A program made the translations under genes and the position numbers. A stretch of 64,000 bases of DNA from Lytechinus pictus (Eukaryota > Echinodermata > Echinoidea > Temnopleuroida > Toxopneustidae), in contig NC_087249.1 in NCBI RefSeq assembly GCF_037042905.1, positions 56,450,401 through 56,514,400 on the forward strand, given 5' to 3'. The notes below the pieces were generated by a model. It ran no database searches, was not told the DNA's origin, and worked only from the letters and a program-made list of their open reading frames with translations. This document shows positions 25,850 through 38,123 of this stretch, one piece after another; the first letter of the stretch is position 1, and each line of letters opens with the position of its first letter.

Positions 25850-26900
25850 CTTGTCAAATAAAAATGCAAAGGACTTCTGTAAGTATTCTGTTGCATTTTC
25901 AAGATGACAAAAAGACCTAAAATAAATATTCAAAAAACCCCATAATATCCAAAGTATATGAAATGTCAATGAATTTGTTTATAATTATCATGGTTAAGGT
26001 TTGATTACCTTGAAACATGTTCTGTTTATCAAAGATACATGTTCTTTTCATTAATTTTTTGTGTGGTCTATATCCATTTTTAAAACTGAAATGCATATTT
26101 CTTCTTCCTTTCATCACCCTTAGTTTTAGTTTACTATTTGAAAATCATGGGGAGGAGCAGCCACTCCACCACCCCTCCCCCTAGCTATGTAGCAGTTATA
26201 ATTCATGAAATTTAAAAATTACTTTGACATACAAATATATAAGGCCACGCATCTTGAACTCACCGCATTTGTGTTATGTCATAATTGAATAGTGCACCTA
26301 TCGGTAATCAAATGGTCATAACTTAAATAAAAATTATCCTATCCTTACAAAACTATATTTTTTCAGAAGAAAATTTCATGAGGATTCCATAAATGGCAAT
26401 AAGTGAAGTAGAAAAATTGCTAACATATTATGAGTGAAAATCTTTGACATTTTACAACCCCCAATATACTTTATTTTAAACATCCATAATTTTTTTCCTC
26501 TTTGCCCATATCATTAATTACTTAACATTTTTGTATTGCTTATTATTTACATGATATATAACTTCAAGGGATTCATTCATTTTATACAGATCATATTGAT
26601 TTTGAATATCCAATACTGACATTTCTTTTCTGTCATTGCTTTACTTTCTAAAAAAATCATAATAAATGAAGGACTATTTGATGTGTACAGAGGTGTATTT
26701 TTATGCCCATTATATCAAAGGACAAGTCCATCCCAACAAAAAGTTGATTTGACTAAAAAGAGAAAAATCCATTAAGCATGACACTGAAAATTTCATCCAA
26801 ATTGTTAGAAGCAGTATTTTATATTTCATGCGTTGTTTTACGGGAAGCAAGTGAAGGTTTTTTTAAGTACATGTAGTTGGTTACAATTTTTTTTAAATCG
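25850..26900. other. Intron of the transposase; nothing else recognised
   Basis: AT-rich DNA between the last two transposase exons. Open frames in it show no domain. Confidence 0.5.
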
Positions 26901-27435
26901 ACATACCCACTATCTCCAAGCAACAACCCAGAACCATCTGCTCTTCTTGCCTCTAGCTGCAATTTCAGTGCACTCTCATTGAAAATCCGTGAATCATGAG
27001 TGCTGCCAGGCCACCTTGCCACGATACTTGTTATCTTTCCAGCATTATCACAAACAACCTAATCATGGTACACAGAGAAACATCAATAGGAGAAAGAAAA
27101 AAACAAATGATAAATTGAATTCGTTCATCATCTTCTTTTCATCTTCTTAACACCTTCTTCATCATCTTTAACCTAAAACTTGGTTGTAGACCAGAAAAGA
27201 AACGTATAAAATCTGAAAGTGATATTAGGAAACTGTTACTACAGTGAATAGGACATTACATGTATCTGACTACTTGGCAGAGTCTGTACTTCTGTCTGTG
27301 CCTTGCAGTAGGACCACAGAAATTGATGAACATGATAGACTACTTGCGGACTTTACATGTGCACATTTTTAACACATTGTATTTTGTTTATTTCTTGTTT
27401 ACATGTGTGCTGATTAATACCCCTGTTTTCATTGT

Positions 27436-30400
27436 GTGTCTGTTGGTGGTGTGTGTGCCTTTTTCCCCAATTTTCCCTTTTCATCTCTCTCTAACTTAGA
27501 GTTGAATAATTTGTTTAAACCTGATCAAGTTTTCAATTCTTCACCTAACCAATTACTTCAAGATGATTCCATATATGATGACCATGATGATGTTATTAAT
27601 GATATTGATCCTGATAGGAACTCTAATCTATTTGATGTCTGTAATAAATATTGGTTGCCAAATGAATTTAATGCAAACCCAGAGTTTCAAGACAGTAACA
27701 TGTTTAACTTACTGCACTTCAACTCACGTAGTCTGTATAAAAATTTTGATTCTATTCATGATTTTATATGTCAATTAGACCAAAAATTATGTTTATATGG
27801 ATTTAGTGAAACATGGATTCACAACAATACCCCTGTTTCATTATTTAATTTATATGGTTACACTTTTTTTCATAGTGATCGGATGAAATGTAGAGGTGGT
27901 GGTGTTGCAATGTTTGTAAAAAAAATATTTCAATGTGTCTGTAAGAAAAGACCTATGTTTATCAAATGCAATTTGTGAATCACTCTTTCTTGAAATGTGT
28001 ATGCAAAACAAAAGAAATATCATTGTTGCTGTTATATATAGAGATCCCCACTCTAGTGTTGACGACTTTAATTGTGAAATTGATTCTTGTTTACATAAGC
28101 TAGGGAAAGAAAGTAAAGACATTTATAAAATGGGGGATTTTAATATCAACCTATTAAATTATTCAAATGTGAATCAAGTCAATGACTTTGTAAATATTTT
28201 ATATAATAGATCTTTTCGACCATTGATTGATAAACCTACACGTATAAGTAAATCATCAACAACACTTATAGATAATATATTTACAAATGTCTGCAGTAAA
28301 AGTGTAAATTCAGGTATATTTTATAATGACACAACCGATCAGTTGCCAATTTTTTCTATTACTTATAATACTCTGAAAGAGAAGATAAATACAGATGTTG
28401 ATAGAGAAAGAATATGTTTTAATCCTGCTATTATTGATGCTATAAAAAAAGAGTTAACTCATCAAGATTGGTCTGATCTTACTTTATTTGACAATGTTGA
28501 CCATGCTTATGATCATTTTGTAAATAAGCTTAACAATATTGTTTGTAATGCATGTTCAAAGAATGATTGTAAAAAGAAATCTTCACCAAGAAAATCATGG
28601 ATCGCTTTCTCTTTATTAAAATATATCAATAAAAAGAACAGGCTTTACAAAGCATACTGCAAAACACAAAGTGATAAGTCTTTTAACAAATTTAAAAAGT
28701 ACAGGAATGTACTGAATGGTGTATTGAAAAATGCTCGCAAAAAATACTATTATGACTTATTACAAATAAATAAAAATAATCTTTCAAAAGTTTGGCAAAT
28801 TATTAATGAGTTAATAGGGAGAACTAAACAAGACAGATTTCCCACATATTTTATGAAAAATGATGTTAAAATAGAAAGTGAAAGTGATATTGCTGAAGAA
28901 TTCAACAACTATTTTTCAAGTATTGCTTCTTTTGCACAATTGTCTAAACTAAATCAATCACCGAAAAGTCATTTCAGTTCTTACCTCAATAGATATTGTA
29001 ATAACTCAATTTTTTTTGTATCCAACATGTGAAACATAAATTATTATCATTGTTAAAAAAATGAAAAATTCAAAAAGTACAGGATTTGATGGTGTAAACA
29101 TGCATCTTATAAAGAATATCATTCACTCAATTGTTTTTCCTTTAGTCCATATTGTTAATTTATCTATGTGCACTGGCTCTGTGCCAAATAATATGAAAAT
29201 TGGTAAAATAGTCCCAATATTCAAGAAAGGTGACAAGCACCTTTTCTCTAATTATAGACCAATTACCTTATTGCCCTGTTTTTCAAAAATACTAGAAAAA
29301 ATTATGTACAATCGTATAATTAATCATATATGTAAGAATTCTTTATTAACCAATGCTCAATATGGTTTCAGGTCTAATCATTCTTGTGAACATGCTTTGA
29401 TTGAATTGCATGATATCCTATTACATAATATTCATAATAATTTACATTCATTCGGTATCTTTCTTGATTTGTCAAAAGCATTTGACTTGATTGACCATAA
29501 CATTCTTTTATATAAATTGCCATACTTTGGAATTCGTGGTGTAGCCCTTCAGTGGTTTCATAGTTATTTATTGAATAGGAAACAATACACAACCTTTAAT
29601 GATAATAACTCACCTTTTTCAAATGTGGAATGCGGAATTCCGCAGGGGTCCGTACTCGGCCCCCTGCTTTTTCTGTTATATGTCAATGATATATGTAATG
29701 TTTCATCATTTTTCAATTTCATTTTGTTTGCTGATGATACCAACATTGTCTCTTCACACCAAGATTTTGATATACTCCAGCGTAAGACAAGTGAAGAACT
29801 CCGCAAACTTATCGACTGGTTTGATTCTAATAAGTTAGCAATCAATTGTGATAAAACATGTATTTTGTATTTCTCCAAATCAAATATTAAGTCTCCTCAC
29901 CACAGTCAAAGTAAAAATAAATAATTTATATTTGAACGTTTCAAAGTCAGTAAAATTCCTTGGAGTCTTACTGGATGATCAACTTTCTTTTCGAGACCAT
30001 CGCATGAATTTACTTAAAGACCCTGACCGGTGTAAAAACAATCATATATCAAAATAAAGGTAATGATTCATACAATACAAATATACCAAAACTATTACAT
30101 ACATCTCCTTCCAATAGTTAAAAATATTAAATAAAAATCAAAGAAACTGCTCCTCCAAAGTACGCTTCGATTGAGCACCCCCACGTCGCCTGGAAATGAT
30201 GACGTCACGTTGTGTCAGGAGGGTTGTGATTCCATAGGTTTGTGTACGAAAGCATTGGGTATTTTCTTCCATTTCCATGTTATGAATCCAATTTTTTTTT
30301 TCGTTTTCAGATGAAAATGGCACTCAAAATTATTCACTGTTCAAATTGTTGTAATCCTACAACTACTCACTACCTTTTTTTGTGATTTCTTTGTTTGGCT

Positions 30401-31835
30401 CTTATTGGGCCTAAATTGCTATGTCAGGAAAAGTTGTTATACATAATCTAAATGCAGATAGAATTGAAATCTGCGCCAAATAAGCAGGAAATAATATATG
30501 GCAAAAACTAGTTCAAAACTGTAGATTTCATAAATTCAAGCTTGTGGGTAAAAATATATGTGATATCCCTCTGTGATAGAAGTGAAGAGAATGAAATGCG
30601 TTATCTGGAAAGCAAAAAAATCACCCAGTTTTTCTGTGTACAAGCCTATGGAATCACGACGCTTCTTACACAACGTGACGTCACGGTCTCGAGGCAGGTG
30701 AAAAGCACAATAAAGCCTATTTTCTAAGCGGGGTTCGAAGCCCGATAATTGGACTATTCTTAAGCAAAATACTCAGCTGGGAAGCGGTGAAAATGCATAA
30801 AGCATACCTTGCTGTATTTAGTAGCTTATAAGCTTTCGATTGGTATATAATTTATCAATTTCATTTTCGGGTCCGGTCTGGATCTTTAATAAGATTTCCA
30901 AGAATGTTGGTATCATCAGTAAATTACGTTCTATTTTACCCGAAAAACAATTATTTATGTTGTACAACTCACTTGTACTTCCTTTTATCTATTATTGTAA
31001 TATTACTTGGGGAAACATAGGAAAAAATCAATTAGAACCCTTTCATAAATTGCAGAAAAAAGGCTTACGTATCTGTACTAAATCTTCCTATTATGCATCA
31101 TCTGCCCCCCTCTTCTTTGAATTAAAAACACTAAATATTTATCATATTTATGAATTTAAAGTTGCAGTTTTGATGTATTATATTAAACAGGAAATGGCAC
31201 CTGTAAACATAATGATTTTTTTTCAATTATAATAATGATTTTCACCAGTATAATACTCGTTCAGCTTCTCATTTTCATCTTCCACTGACCTCTAATAATC
31301 AAATTCATAATTCTTTTAAACATGCAGGACCTAGAATTTATAACAACTTAGATCCTATAATTCGTTCTTGTTCAACTGCCTCCTCATTTAAAATTTTACT
31401 TAAAAGACAATTAATTAGTGGTTATTCATCTTGATTCCCTTTCCCTTTTCTAAACATACATGTACCCTCCTCCCCCTCTCTCTTCTCTCTTTCTCTCTCT
31501 CTCTCTCCTTTGTTTGAGTGCAATGGGTCATGGATGTGTGTTGGGTGTGGGTGATTCTGTGTTTGATGTATGAATATATAATGATTACGTTATGATTATT
31601 AATGATTATTTGAATACCTGTAAAGGGGCAACTGCCTAACAAGATTTTAATATTTTTGGTTGCCTCTTACCATATGTTGATTTTTCTTTTACATGAATGT
31701 ATAAATTATATTTATTTGTTGTATATTTATTTGTTTTATGTTTTGTTACATTTATGCATTTATATATTATGTTGTTTTACAGTGTATTTGAATATTTTTA
31801 TATGGTTAATAAATGAATTGAATTGAATATTAATA
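27436..31835 (+). mobile_element. CR1/L2-like LINE (APE endonuclease + RT), decayed, interrupted by a MITE
   Basis: Coding segments in order: endonuclease N-terminus 27436-27978 (FNSRSLYKN, GFSETW), then after a frameshift 27935-29032 (VAVIYRDP, GDFNINL, TLIDNIFTN), then after another 29061-29924, the reverse transcriptase (KIVPIFKKGD, NYRPITLLP, FLDLSKAFDLIDH, GIPQGSVLGPLLF, FADDT). The RT continues to about 30013, is cut by the element at 30018-30885, and resumes to about 31433. The 3' UTR has a TC-rich stretch and ends with AATAAATGAATTGAATTGAA at about 31830. The endonuclease motif normally SDHLP reads TDQLPI, so the conserved His is Gln. It lies antisense in the third intron of the Harbinger transposase. 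Frameshifts make it inactive. Confidence 0.9.
30018..30885. mobile_element. piggyBac-like MITE (868 bp) inside the LINE
   Basis: It is flanked by TTAA on both sides (30014-30017 and 30886-30889). The ends AGACCCTGACCGG and, inverted, AGATCCAGACCGG match at 11 of 13 positions. Deleting the element and one TTAA rejoins the LINE frame precisely to read MNLLNKISKN. TTAA duplication is the hallmark of piggyBac. No transposase is inside. A second inverted repeat is internal: the stretch around TGATGACGTCACG (about 30200) and the stretch around CGTGACGTCACGG (about 30680). Confidence 0.85.
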
Positions 31836-32579
31836 TATGCTAACTTCTTAAAATAAAACAAATCAATTAAAGGGGAAAAACATTTTATGAGAAACATATA
31901 AATGAAAATCAATGTCAAAGTATATCAAAAGTACCTGAAAATAAATTCTTAGACTGTAGCATCTAATTAATATCTAAATAAATAAATTTTTAATGAAAAT
32001 GCTCAAGAGCATATTTAAAGGAAAAATAAGAAAAATACAGTACATTACAAAGAGAGGGTGCTAAATAAAACAATCTAAATTTAAATGTTTAAAAAAGAAA
32101 TCAATGACCGCTATTATACTTTTATGACATTGGAATTATGATAGGAGTACAAGTCACATTATCGACCCTTTACCAAAACTTCAGACTGTCATAACAGAGT
32201 ATACGTTTATGAAGATAAGTACCGGTAATATATTAAAAATGCAATCTAACCTGCACATTGATGGAATACCTGTTCTTCTGGTTAAGAAAGTACAGGACTT
32301 GTTCCCCACCAGGACTCCTAATGTATACATGAGTCCCATCGATGGCACCTATGACGCCAGGAAACCCGCAGTACTCGTAGAATCTCTGCTGGGTAGATTC
32401 AACCTCTTCTCTCATTTAGTTGGAAATCTTATGAATTCTCTCTTCCTTCTTGCAATAGCCTCAGAAACATCTCTGATGACTCTGCAAACAGATGATTGGG
32501 ACATTGATGCTTCGTCCCCATGCATCCTCTGGAATGAACCTGAATTAGAAAAAGAAATTATAATGAATAAATTTTGAAC

Positions 32580-33180
32580 TGGATAATTTTCCTAATAAAA
32601 CCAAGACAATTATAAATAGAACATAGATAAAGAAAATAACAAATGAATATTGAAAAATATAATGGGATGAAACATATTGAGCGTAGTGAAACATGGTGTT
32701 TGGTGTTAGAAAAATCAATACGCAAATGCATTTGTTACACCGATCCTTGTAATGACAATGATTACTTGAATTATGGTCAAACATCCAGAAATTCGACTTT
32801 TTTTCGTTTCAAGAGGGGGGGGGGGGGGGGTTGACAGAATATTACATATTTAGTTTGATGTTGTTGATTAAAGGTTTTTAGACAATTCTGATATCAGTGT
32901 TAACTAGGGTTCTGTCTACATTAGCTAATCAATATCATTATGGATTACTTTGCACAAAAACTTTTACACCAGTTACTAGTAATGTAATGAGTTGCTTTGA
33001 TGTAACCTAAATGCATGCACTGGTGTACAGATGAAAGGGGGATCTTGGGGGGGGGGGGGCTATGCCACTTCACCCCTAAACAAGTGGAGCGCCTCTGGCA
33101 GTCACACCTGCATTACGCAATTCAATGTAGCAGCAGTGCTGACTTTAAGAACTACTATAAAATAATTATTAAAAAAAAGC
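32580..33180. other. Transposase intron with poly(G) tracts; no gene
   Basis: Two runs of G (about 32816 and 33048) stand out in otherwise featureless AT-rich intronic sequence. Confidence 0.5.
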
Positions 33181-33185
33181 ACCAT

Positions 33186-33475
33186 TCATGTAATGATATC
33201 GTAATTTGACCTTAAATGACCTTCGTCATGTGACCTAATACTTGCACAGGATGTCCAAAAGTTTTATGAATCAGATCCATAAACTTTAAAAGTTATTATG
33301 GTAATTCAACAAATACCCCAAAACTTGGTCAAAGTTCATTGACCTTAAATGACCTTTGACCTTGGTCACGTGTCGTGAAACTCGCAAAGGATTTTCAATG
33401 ATACTTGATTACTCTTACGGCCAAGTTTTATGATCAGATCAATAAACTTTCAAAATTCAAGACCAATAAGAAAAC
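33186..33475. repeat. Dispersed repeat rich in TGACCT half-sites
   Basis: TGACCTT-type words recur: GACCTTAAATGACCTTCG at about 33209, GACCTTAAATGACC at about 33341, and a perfect direct repeat with 1-bp spacing, TGACCTTTGACCT, at 33350-33362, followed by GGTCACGTG. Two related sub-units of about 130 bp each contain AAACTTTMAAA and GATCAGATC-like words. The style resembles a repeat seen in several marine invertebrate genomes, from general recollection. It lies in the second intron of the transposase. Confidence 0.55.
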
Positions 33476-34529
33476 AAAAATAAAAAAATAATTATTTTTT
33501 TTCCTCTCTCTCTCTCTATCTCTTGTTGACATTTATAAATTGAAGTAATGTCATGGAAAGTTGTGTGGATGTATAATGAAAATAACAATGACGTCTTTTG
33601 TGTTTTATTAAACAAATTATTTTCACCAGCATTGAGTCATAGACTAGTGCAATAATCAGAGACTGACGAATGCAATGTATGATATACCCCTCAAGCGCAT
33701 CCAATAGCATACATATTTGGTGGATAATATGAACTCACCAACTGCATAAAATCGCAAAGTTGTCAGAACCTGCAAAAAAACAGGTAGTGGTTCATTACGT
33801 TCTGTATTCCTCCTCAGATCACCCTCAAGCATGTTGATGAGATGGAGCGATACCGCATTCGAAAGGCTTCATCCACGTACAACTCAAAAGGATTCATTCT
33901 GTCTTGTAATCCCCTTCGAGGTCTGGGCCTATTGGCTATCTGTGTGTACATGGAAAAAGAATTTAGAGTAAACATGAAAAAAATGGTAATTCAAGATTCC
34001 CTGAACAATAGGCAAGGTTTGTAAACATTTAGCCACCCCCCCCCCTCCTAGTCTTCTTATGTATCGTATGGAAATAGCCATGTCTATTTAGGATTAAGTT
34101 TGTTTTTCTTTTCCTAATTTTTTTACTAATACATACATTGCAATTTGCATACATCAAGTCACGTTTCAAGTAATCTGCTGCTTTAATTGCCGTACTTTCG
34201 TTCATTTTGGCTCAATCCATTTTTATACCTTGGATGAAAATTGTCACTGCTTGTGCAAGTAGGAACGAATATTTGCCATGTTAGTTTCATCACTAGTGCT
34301 TCAACAAATATCTCCTCCACATTTAGAAACAATTTTGACAGTTATAAAAAAAGGAAATATTTTGTGATAAGCACTGCATCAGTATGTTTTTCAATAGAAA
34401 CAAAAGCTTACCTCTCTGACCCTGTCGACGCGATAAAGGTGCATCAAATGAGCACGGTGATTTTCTACCATACCGGTATTTGTTCTGCATAGAAAATGAA
34501 AATGACAGAGGGTAAAGTTTCAATGGCAA

Positions 34530-35765
34530 AGAAAATACATATTAGATGAGCATGAGACTAGAATGAGGTTCAGTATTTATCTATTAACTCATTGAGATAA
34601 CAGTTTGCCAAACTTCTCTCAAATTTGTATTCTGAAAATTGTCTTACTGTATCTCTGTAAGGACGTCCCCAATTTTTTTTCCTTTGCTAAAAATACATGT
34701 GACTGCTCTCCCAAATTTAATTTCTTATGCTACTGATTTTTATGATGAGCAATCAATGATAAAATTCAATCCTACAGATCAATCACAAGTTATTGGGACA
34801 AGGACAAGTGTTACCTTCAATGGGAGAATGATATCAACAGCGTACTCCACCCGTTCTGAGAAACTATTCGCTGGCAAGTAACAGTATTACTCTGGCTGGT
34901 GGTAGACTGGTAGCTCTAATAACGTCACTGTGATCACACTGGCTAGAGACTGTACAGAATGATACATATTTGACAATAGGCAATCAAATCATAGCTAAAG
35001 AAATACATAGGTCTATAGTCTGCATGTCAGATCGATTCTTTCATGAACCAACATAAACAAATATGTTAATTTCAGACCCAATGTCAATTTTAGACTCAAC
35101 AAATATGTCATTCACTATAAATAATATTGGAAAAGGGGGTTGACATTGGCGTGGAAAACGAGAAATTCAAGAAAAATAGAGGAAATGTATTTAAAGAAAA
35201 TTCATCATACATACATGTTAGCACTCAACACTCTGTTTGGTTTGCTGAGCATTTACGTGATTTTGAATTTGCACATACCGGTAATTCTAGACTAGACCCC
35301 CCCCAAAAAAAAAAAAAAATATGCACAAATACAAATAAAAAACAACATCTTATACAGGTCTCAGCGCAGCCTTTCGAGAAAAAACTCCCTACTTACCCCC
35401 CCCCCCCCTCCATGCACACCCTCTCCATAAACACAGACTGCCATCATAAGCCATTGCATACATGTACATGTCGATATGTTTATCCATACTTCTTTCTTAA
35501 TTAGGATAAAATGATTTTATGAAGTTAGAGCAATTTTGCATGTATAGACTGTAACATTTATTATTTTTAGATCACTGACCATTCGTTTACAATGTTTGTC
35601 ATTTCGGCCAAGTTGTCATTGTTCCATCTCTAGCTTTAAAAAGGTGTGTGCATTGTCCTCATAAATTATCACCAAACACTCTCTTAACATTTTATTTCAT
35701 TAATGTCACAAGTTTCATAATCACAGACAATTAGCAAAAAAAAAAAAAAATATTCAGTTCCATAT
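34530..35765. other. Non-coding DNA upstream of the transposase start
   Basis: No gene is seen. There is a poly(C) tract at about 35396 and A-runs at about 35310 and 35735. The Harbinger element's 5' TIR should lie in or beyond this stretch but I could not identify it. Confidence 0.4.
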
Positions 35766-35772
35766 AGTCCAT

Positions 35773-36597
35773 GGGCGGTATTCTGAGGTCATTTTATCTT
35801 TAAAATATTTCATTTTATCTCTTAAAATGAAATTGGTATTCTGAGATGACATTTTATCTCTCAGTTTAAATTTGAAATTTTATCTTGCGAATAATTTTAT
35901 CTTGCGTATCTATGACGATACGCAATACAGAGCAGTGGCTGCGTAGACATACCCATCACGTATCTGGGTATTGCAACGCGCATGATGTGCTTGCGCCCAA
36001 GTTACTAAAAAAAAAAAAAAAGCTTAAAAGAGGGTAGGGGCTATTTTATCTCCGCGACGTTGATGCGACCAATATTTCTAGGTGAATTAACCCCGAATAT
36101 TGTCATAAAAATGATGAAAAATTAAATATTTATTGAGAATACCACCTTAACGTTATTCCTGTACAATCAGAAAGTATTTCATAAGGCTTGTCTTGACTAA
36201 TATTGTCTTTGAAATGATGCTTGAAAAGATGGGATATAGACTTCGAAAAAAGATGAGAGTATTGTCCTTTTTGTTAAAAACAAATCTCTATAAAGACACG
36301 TAAGCGTATAGTGTAAGCGTATTTCAAGTCAATAAATTGACGCAATCTCACTCCTTTGCCACACCTCCTGGCGGAATGGATTTCAATTGGTTGAGTGACA
36401 CAAGAGAGCTATAAAAGCGCGTTTCTAATTGGATATTGATTAAAAAGTAGGTGTGTCTTACAGATATAAAATGAAGATAAAATTGTTCTCAGAATACCAA
36501 TTTTGAGAGATTTTAAGGGTATTCTATCTCACTGATTTTAACGGAGATAAAATATTTTATTTTATCTGAGATAAAATGGATCTTAGAATACCACCCC
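35773..36597. mobile_element. MITE with GGYGGTATTCTGAG termini (element type A)
   Basis: The left end GGGCGGTATTCTGAGGTC matches the reverse complement of the right end, GGGGTGGTATTCTAAGATC, and both continue into ATTTTATCT. The same terminal motif recurs just inside each end (TTGGTATTCTGAGATGAC at about 35832; its complement at about 36490), giving a doubled TIR. No transposase. Ends of the same type bound the element at 54891-56862. Confidence 0.7.
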
Positions 36598-36639
36598 AAA
36601 TCTAGATCTGTAGACTAAGGAATAAAAAAAAAAAATTAA

Positions 36640-37064
36640 GTCACAGGCATATTTTTGGTGAGGACCTCTATTACTAGTGGAAAGTTGGCGAAGAACAATA
36701 GGAAACAAGATGGCGGCGTAAACATCGGGCATGTCTCTTCCGCCTTTTCAAAATATTTTTCTCATTTTTTTAAATGAATTCTTGTTTAAAAATATAATCG
36801 ATGGCGTAGAGTGTCGGAAATGAAGTTGTATCCCATGTACATGATTTAGGGCTAGATCTTTTAGAAGGAAAGTAGAAATCTCGGGGGCGAAAGTTTCAGG
36901 TTTTTTGGCGGTACACACAGATGAATGGGAAGGAATACCTGGCTTCATTGAGAGTAAGCACACGTCAGCCGCCTAGCTAGTACAGGGGACTCAACAGCCA
37001 TATGTTTATGTATTTAAGTTCGGATAAAACAGTGAAGTGAAGATGCACGACAGCAAAAGACGAA
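36640..37064 (+). promoter_or_regulatory. Promoter-like patch with a YY1 motif and a possible first coding exon
   Basis: CAAGATGGCGGC at 36706-36717 is a textbook YY1 site, which in animals marks promoters at or just after the start site. Downstream, ATG at 37043 opens a 22-nt frame that runs into a consensus donor, GAA/GTAAGTAA, at 37064. A first exon of a plus-strand gene is possible, but no downstream exon was found. It abuts the MITE at 35773-36597. Confidence 0.3.
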
Positions 37065-37069
37065 GTAAG

Positions 37070-37910
37070 TAACTGTTTTTCCCCCTTTCTTTCAACTTTC
37101 AAGTTTATTTTCCCCGTGTTGATGCAAACCGTGCATGAAATTCAGGCCAAAACGGAATAATAATCTTTATTAGTAATAGTATGTTATATCTTTATGAAAT
37201 AAAGACAAAGATCGGTGAGCCCGTCGGGGAGATTTTTCATTGTCAATCCCCAGTATGGTGGCTGCACAATAACGAACCGTCTGTGTACGAGGAAACATAA
37301 AAAAAGAATTTAATATGTTAAAAAACTCCTCGAAACAGACATGACGGCTGCCAGCTGTCTAGAATCCCTAGATTAGACTGATTTTTATTCTCCAGGATCA
37401 GGAGCCTAAGACTAGGATAGACCATGTAGATCTAAGAAAATCCAGCGACAGGGTCAGGAGAAATCAGAAATTTCGGAAGAACTGAGTGAAAAAGGGAACA
37501 AGTCAAGGGTCTAATCGTCTGACGGCCGACGGGTCAGTAACGGAGCTCTAGCAGTGTCACAGAGCTCGCGAAAGACCAACACAGAAATGCACTTATGGGG
37601 CTACGCAAAACCATTTCCGCAAGATAATTATTCACTAACTCGACTCTCATGACCGCACCTAAGATACATGCATTTTATGACATAAATTCGTACATTACTT
37701 CACAAATCAATGCATAAAAAGTTACAAAGAATATTGCTCATCAAAACAAAATGTCAAATTACTCACAATTTTCTCGGAGCTCGGTCCAGCATGTATTTTA
37801 TATAACGGTGCTTTTACGTCCAGTGTTCCACTTTTTTAGCTGCAAAATTGCCGCCCAGCGATCGTCTGCGTAAAATGTACCCAAATGCTGCGCTGTGATT
37901 GGCCAATTAC
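37070..37910. other. Non-coding sequence, nothing recognised
   Basis: Mixed-composition DNA with no coherent frame. It might be the first intron of the candidate gene at 36640-37064. Confidence 0.35.
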
Positions 37911-37914
37911 GCCT

Positions 37915-38123
37915 AAAATCAACGGATTCTGTGGAGTCCACTGTTCAGACCACCCCAAACAGTTGACTCGAAATCGTGACGTAATAGGCTTGGTCGAATC
38001 CGTGGATTCGGTCGAGTCCACCTTTGTGAATCACAAAAGCGAATCCGTGGACTCTGGATCTTGCAAAATCCATGGATTAATCCGTGGATTTTGTAAAATT
38101 CACCTTTGTGAATTCGGGCCATA
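37915..38123. mobile_element. Inverted-repeat fragment related to the adjoining foldback
   Basis: It contains repeated AATCCGTGGATT, GAGTCCAC and CACCTTTGTGAATTCGGGCC. The last is the complement of the start of the next element, so the two are joined head to head at GGGCCATAGGCCC. It is probably an older copy of the same family. Confidence 0.5.

Larger units (their letters stand above)
25436..34471 (-). pseudogene. PIF/Harbinger transposase (HARBI1-like), 5 exons, two single-base frameshifts
   Basis: Exons in order are 34471-34412 (ATG), 33939-33739, 32539-32251, 27058-26907 and 25790-25436 (TAA). Every junction has AG and GT and the phases match. The family is a nuclear DDE transposase that cuts at short TIRs and duplicates 3 bp. 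The triad is present: Asp in GAIDGTHV (about 32338), Asp in LLGDSGY (26912-26914) and Glu in IERTFG (25688-25690). Other hallmarks are NPFELY, LRFYAVGSFQ, GFPGVIGAIDG, RWPGSTHDSRIF and WKRRFPCL. The exons total 1057 nt. Two 1-nt losses, one in exon 2 (about 33835-33855) and one in exon 3 (about 32415, where FIRFPTK runs into TGA while MREEVE continues in the next frame), would give 353 codons including the stop, close to the family's roughly 350 residues. The losses may be real decay or assembly errors. The third intron has grown by a LINE insertion. Confidence 0.9.
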
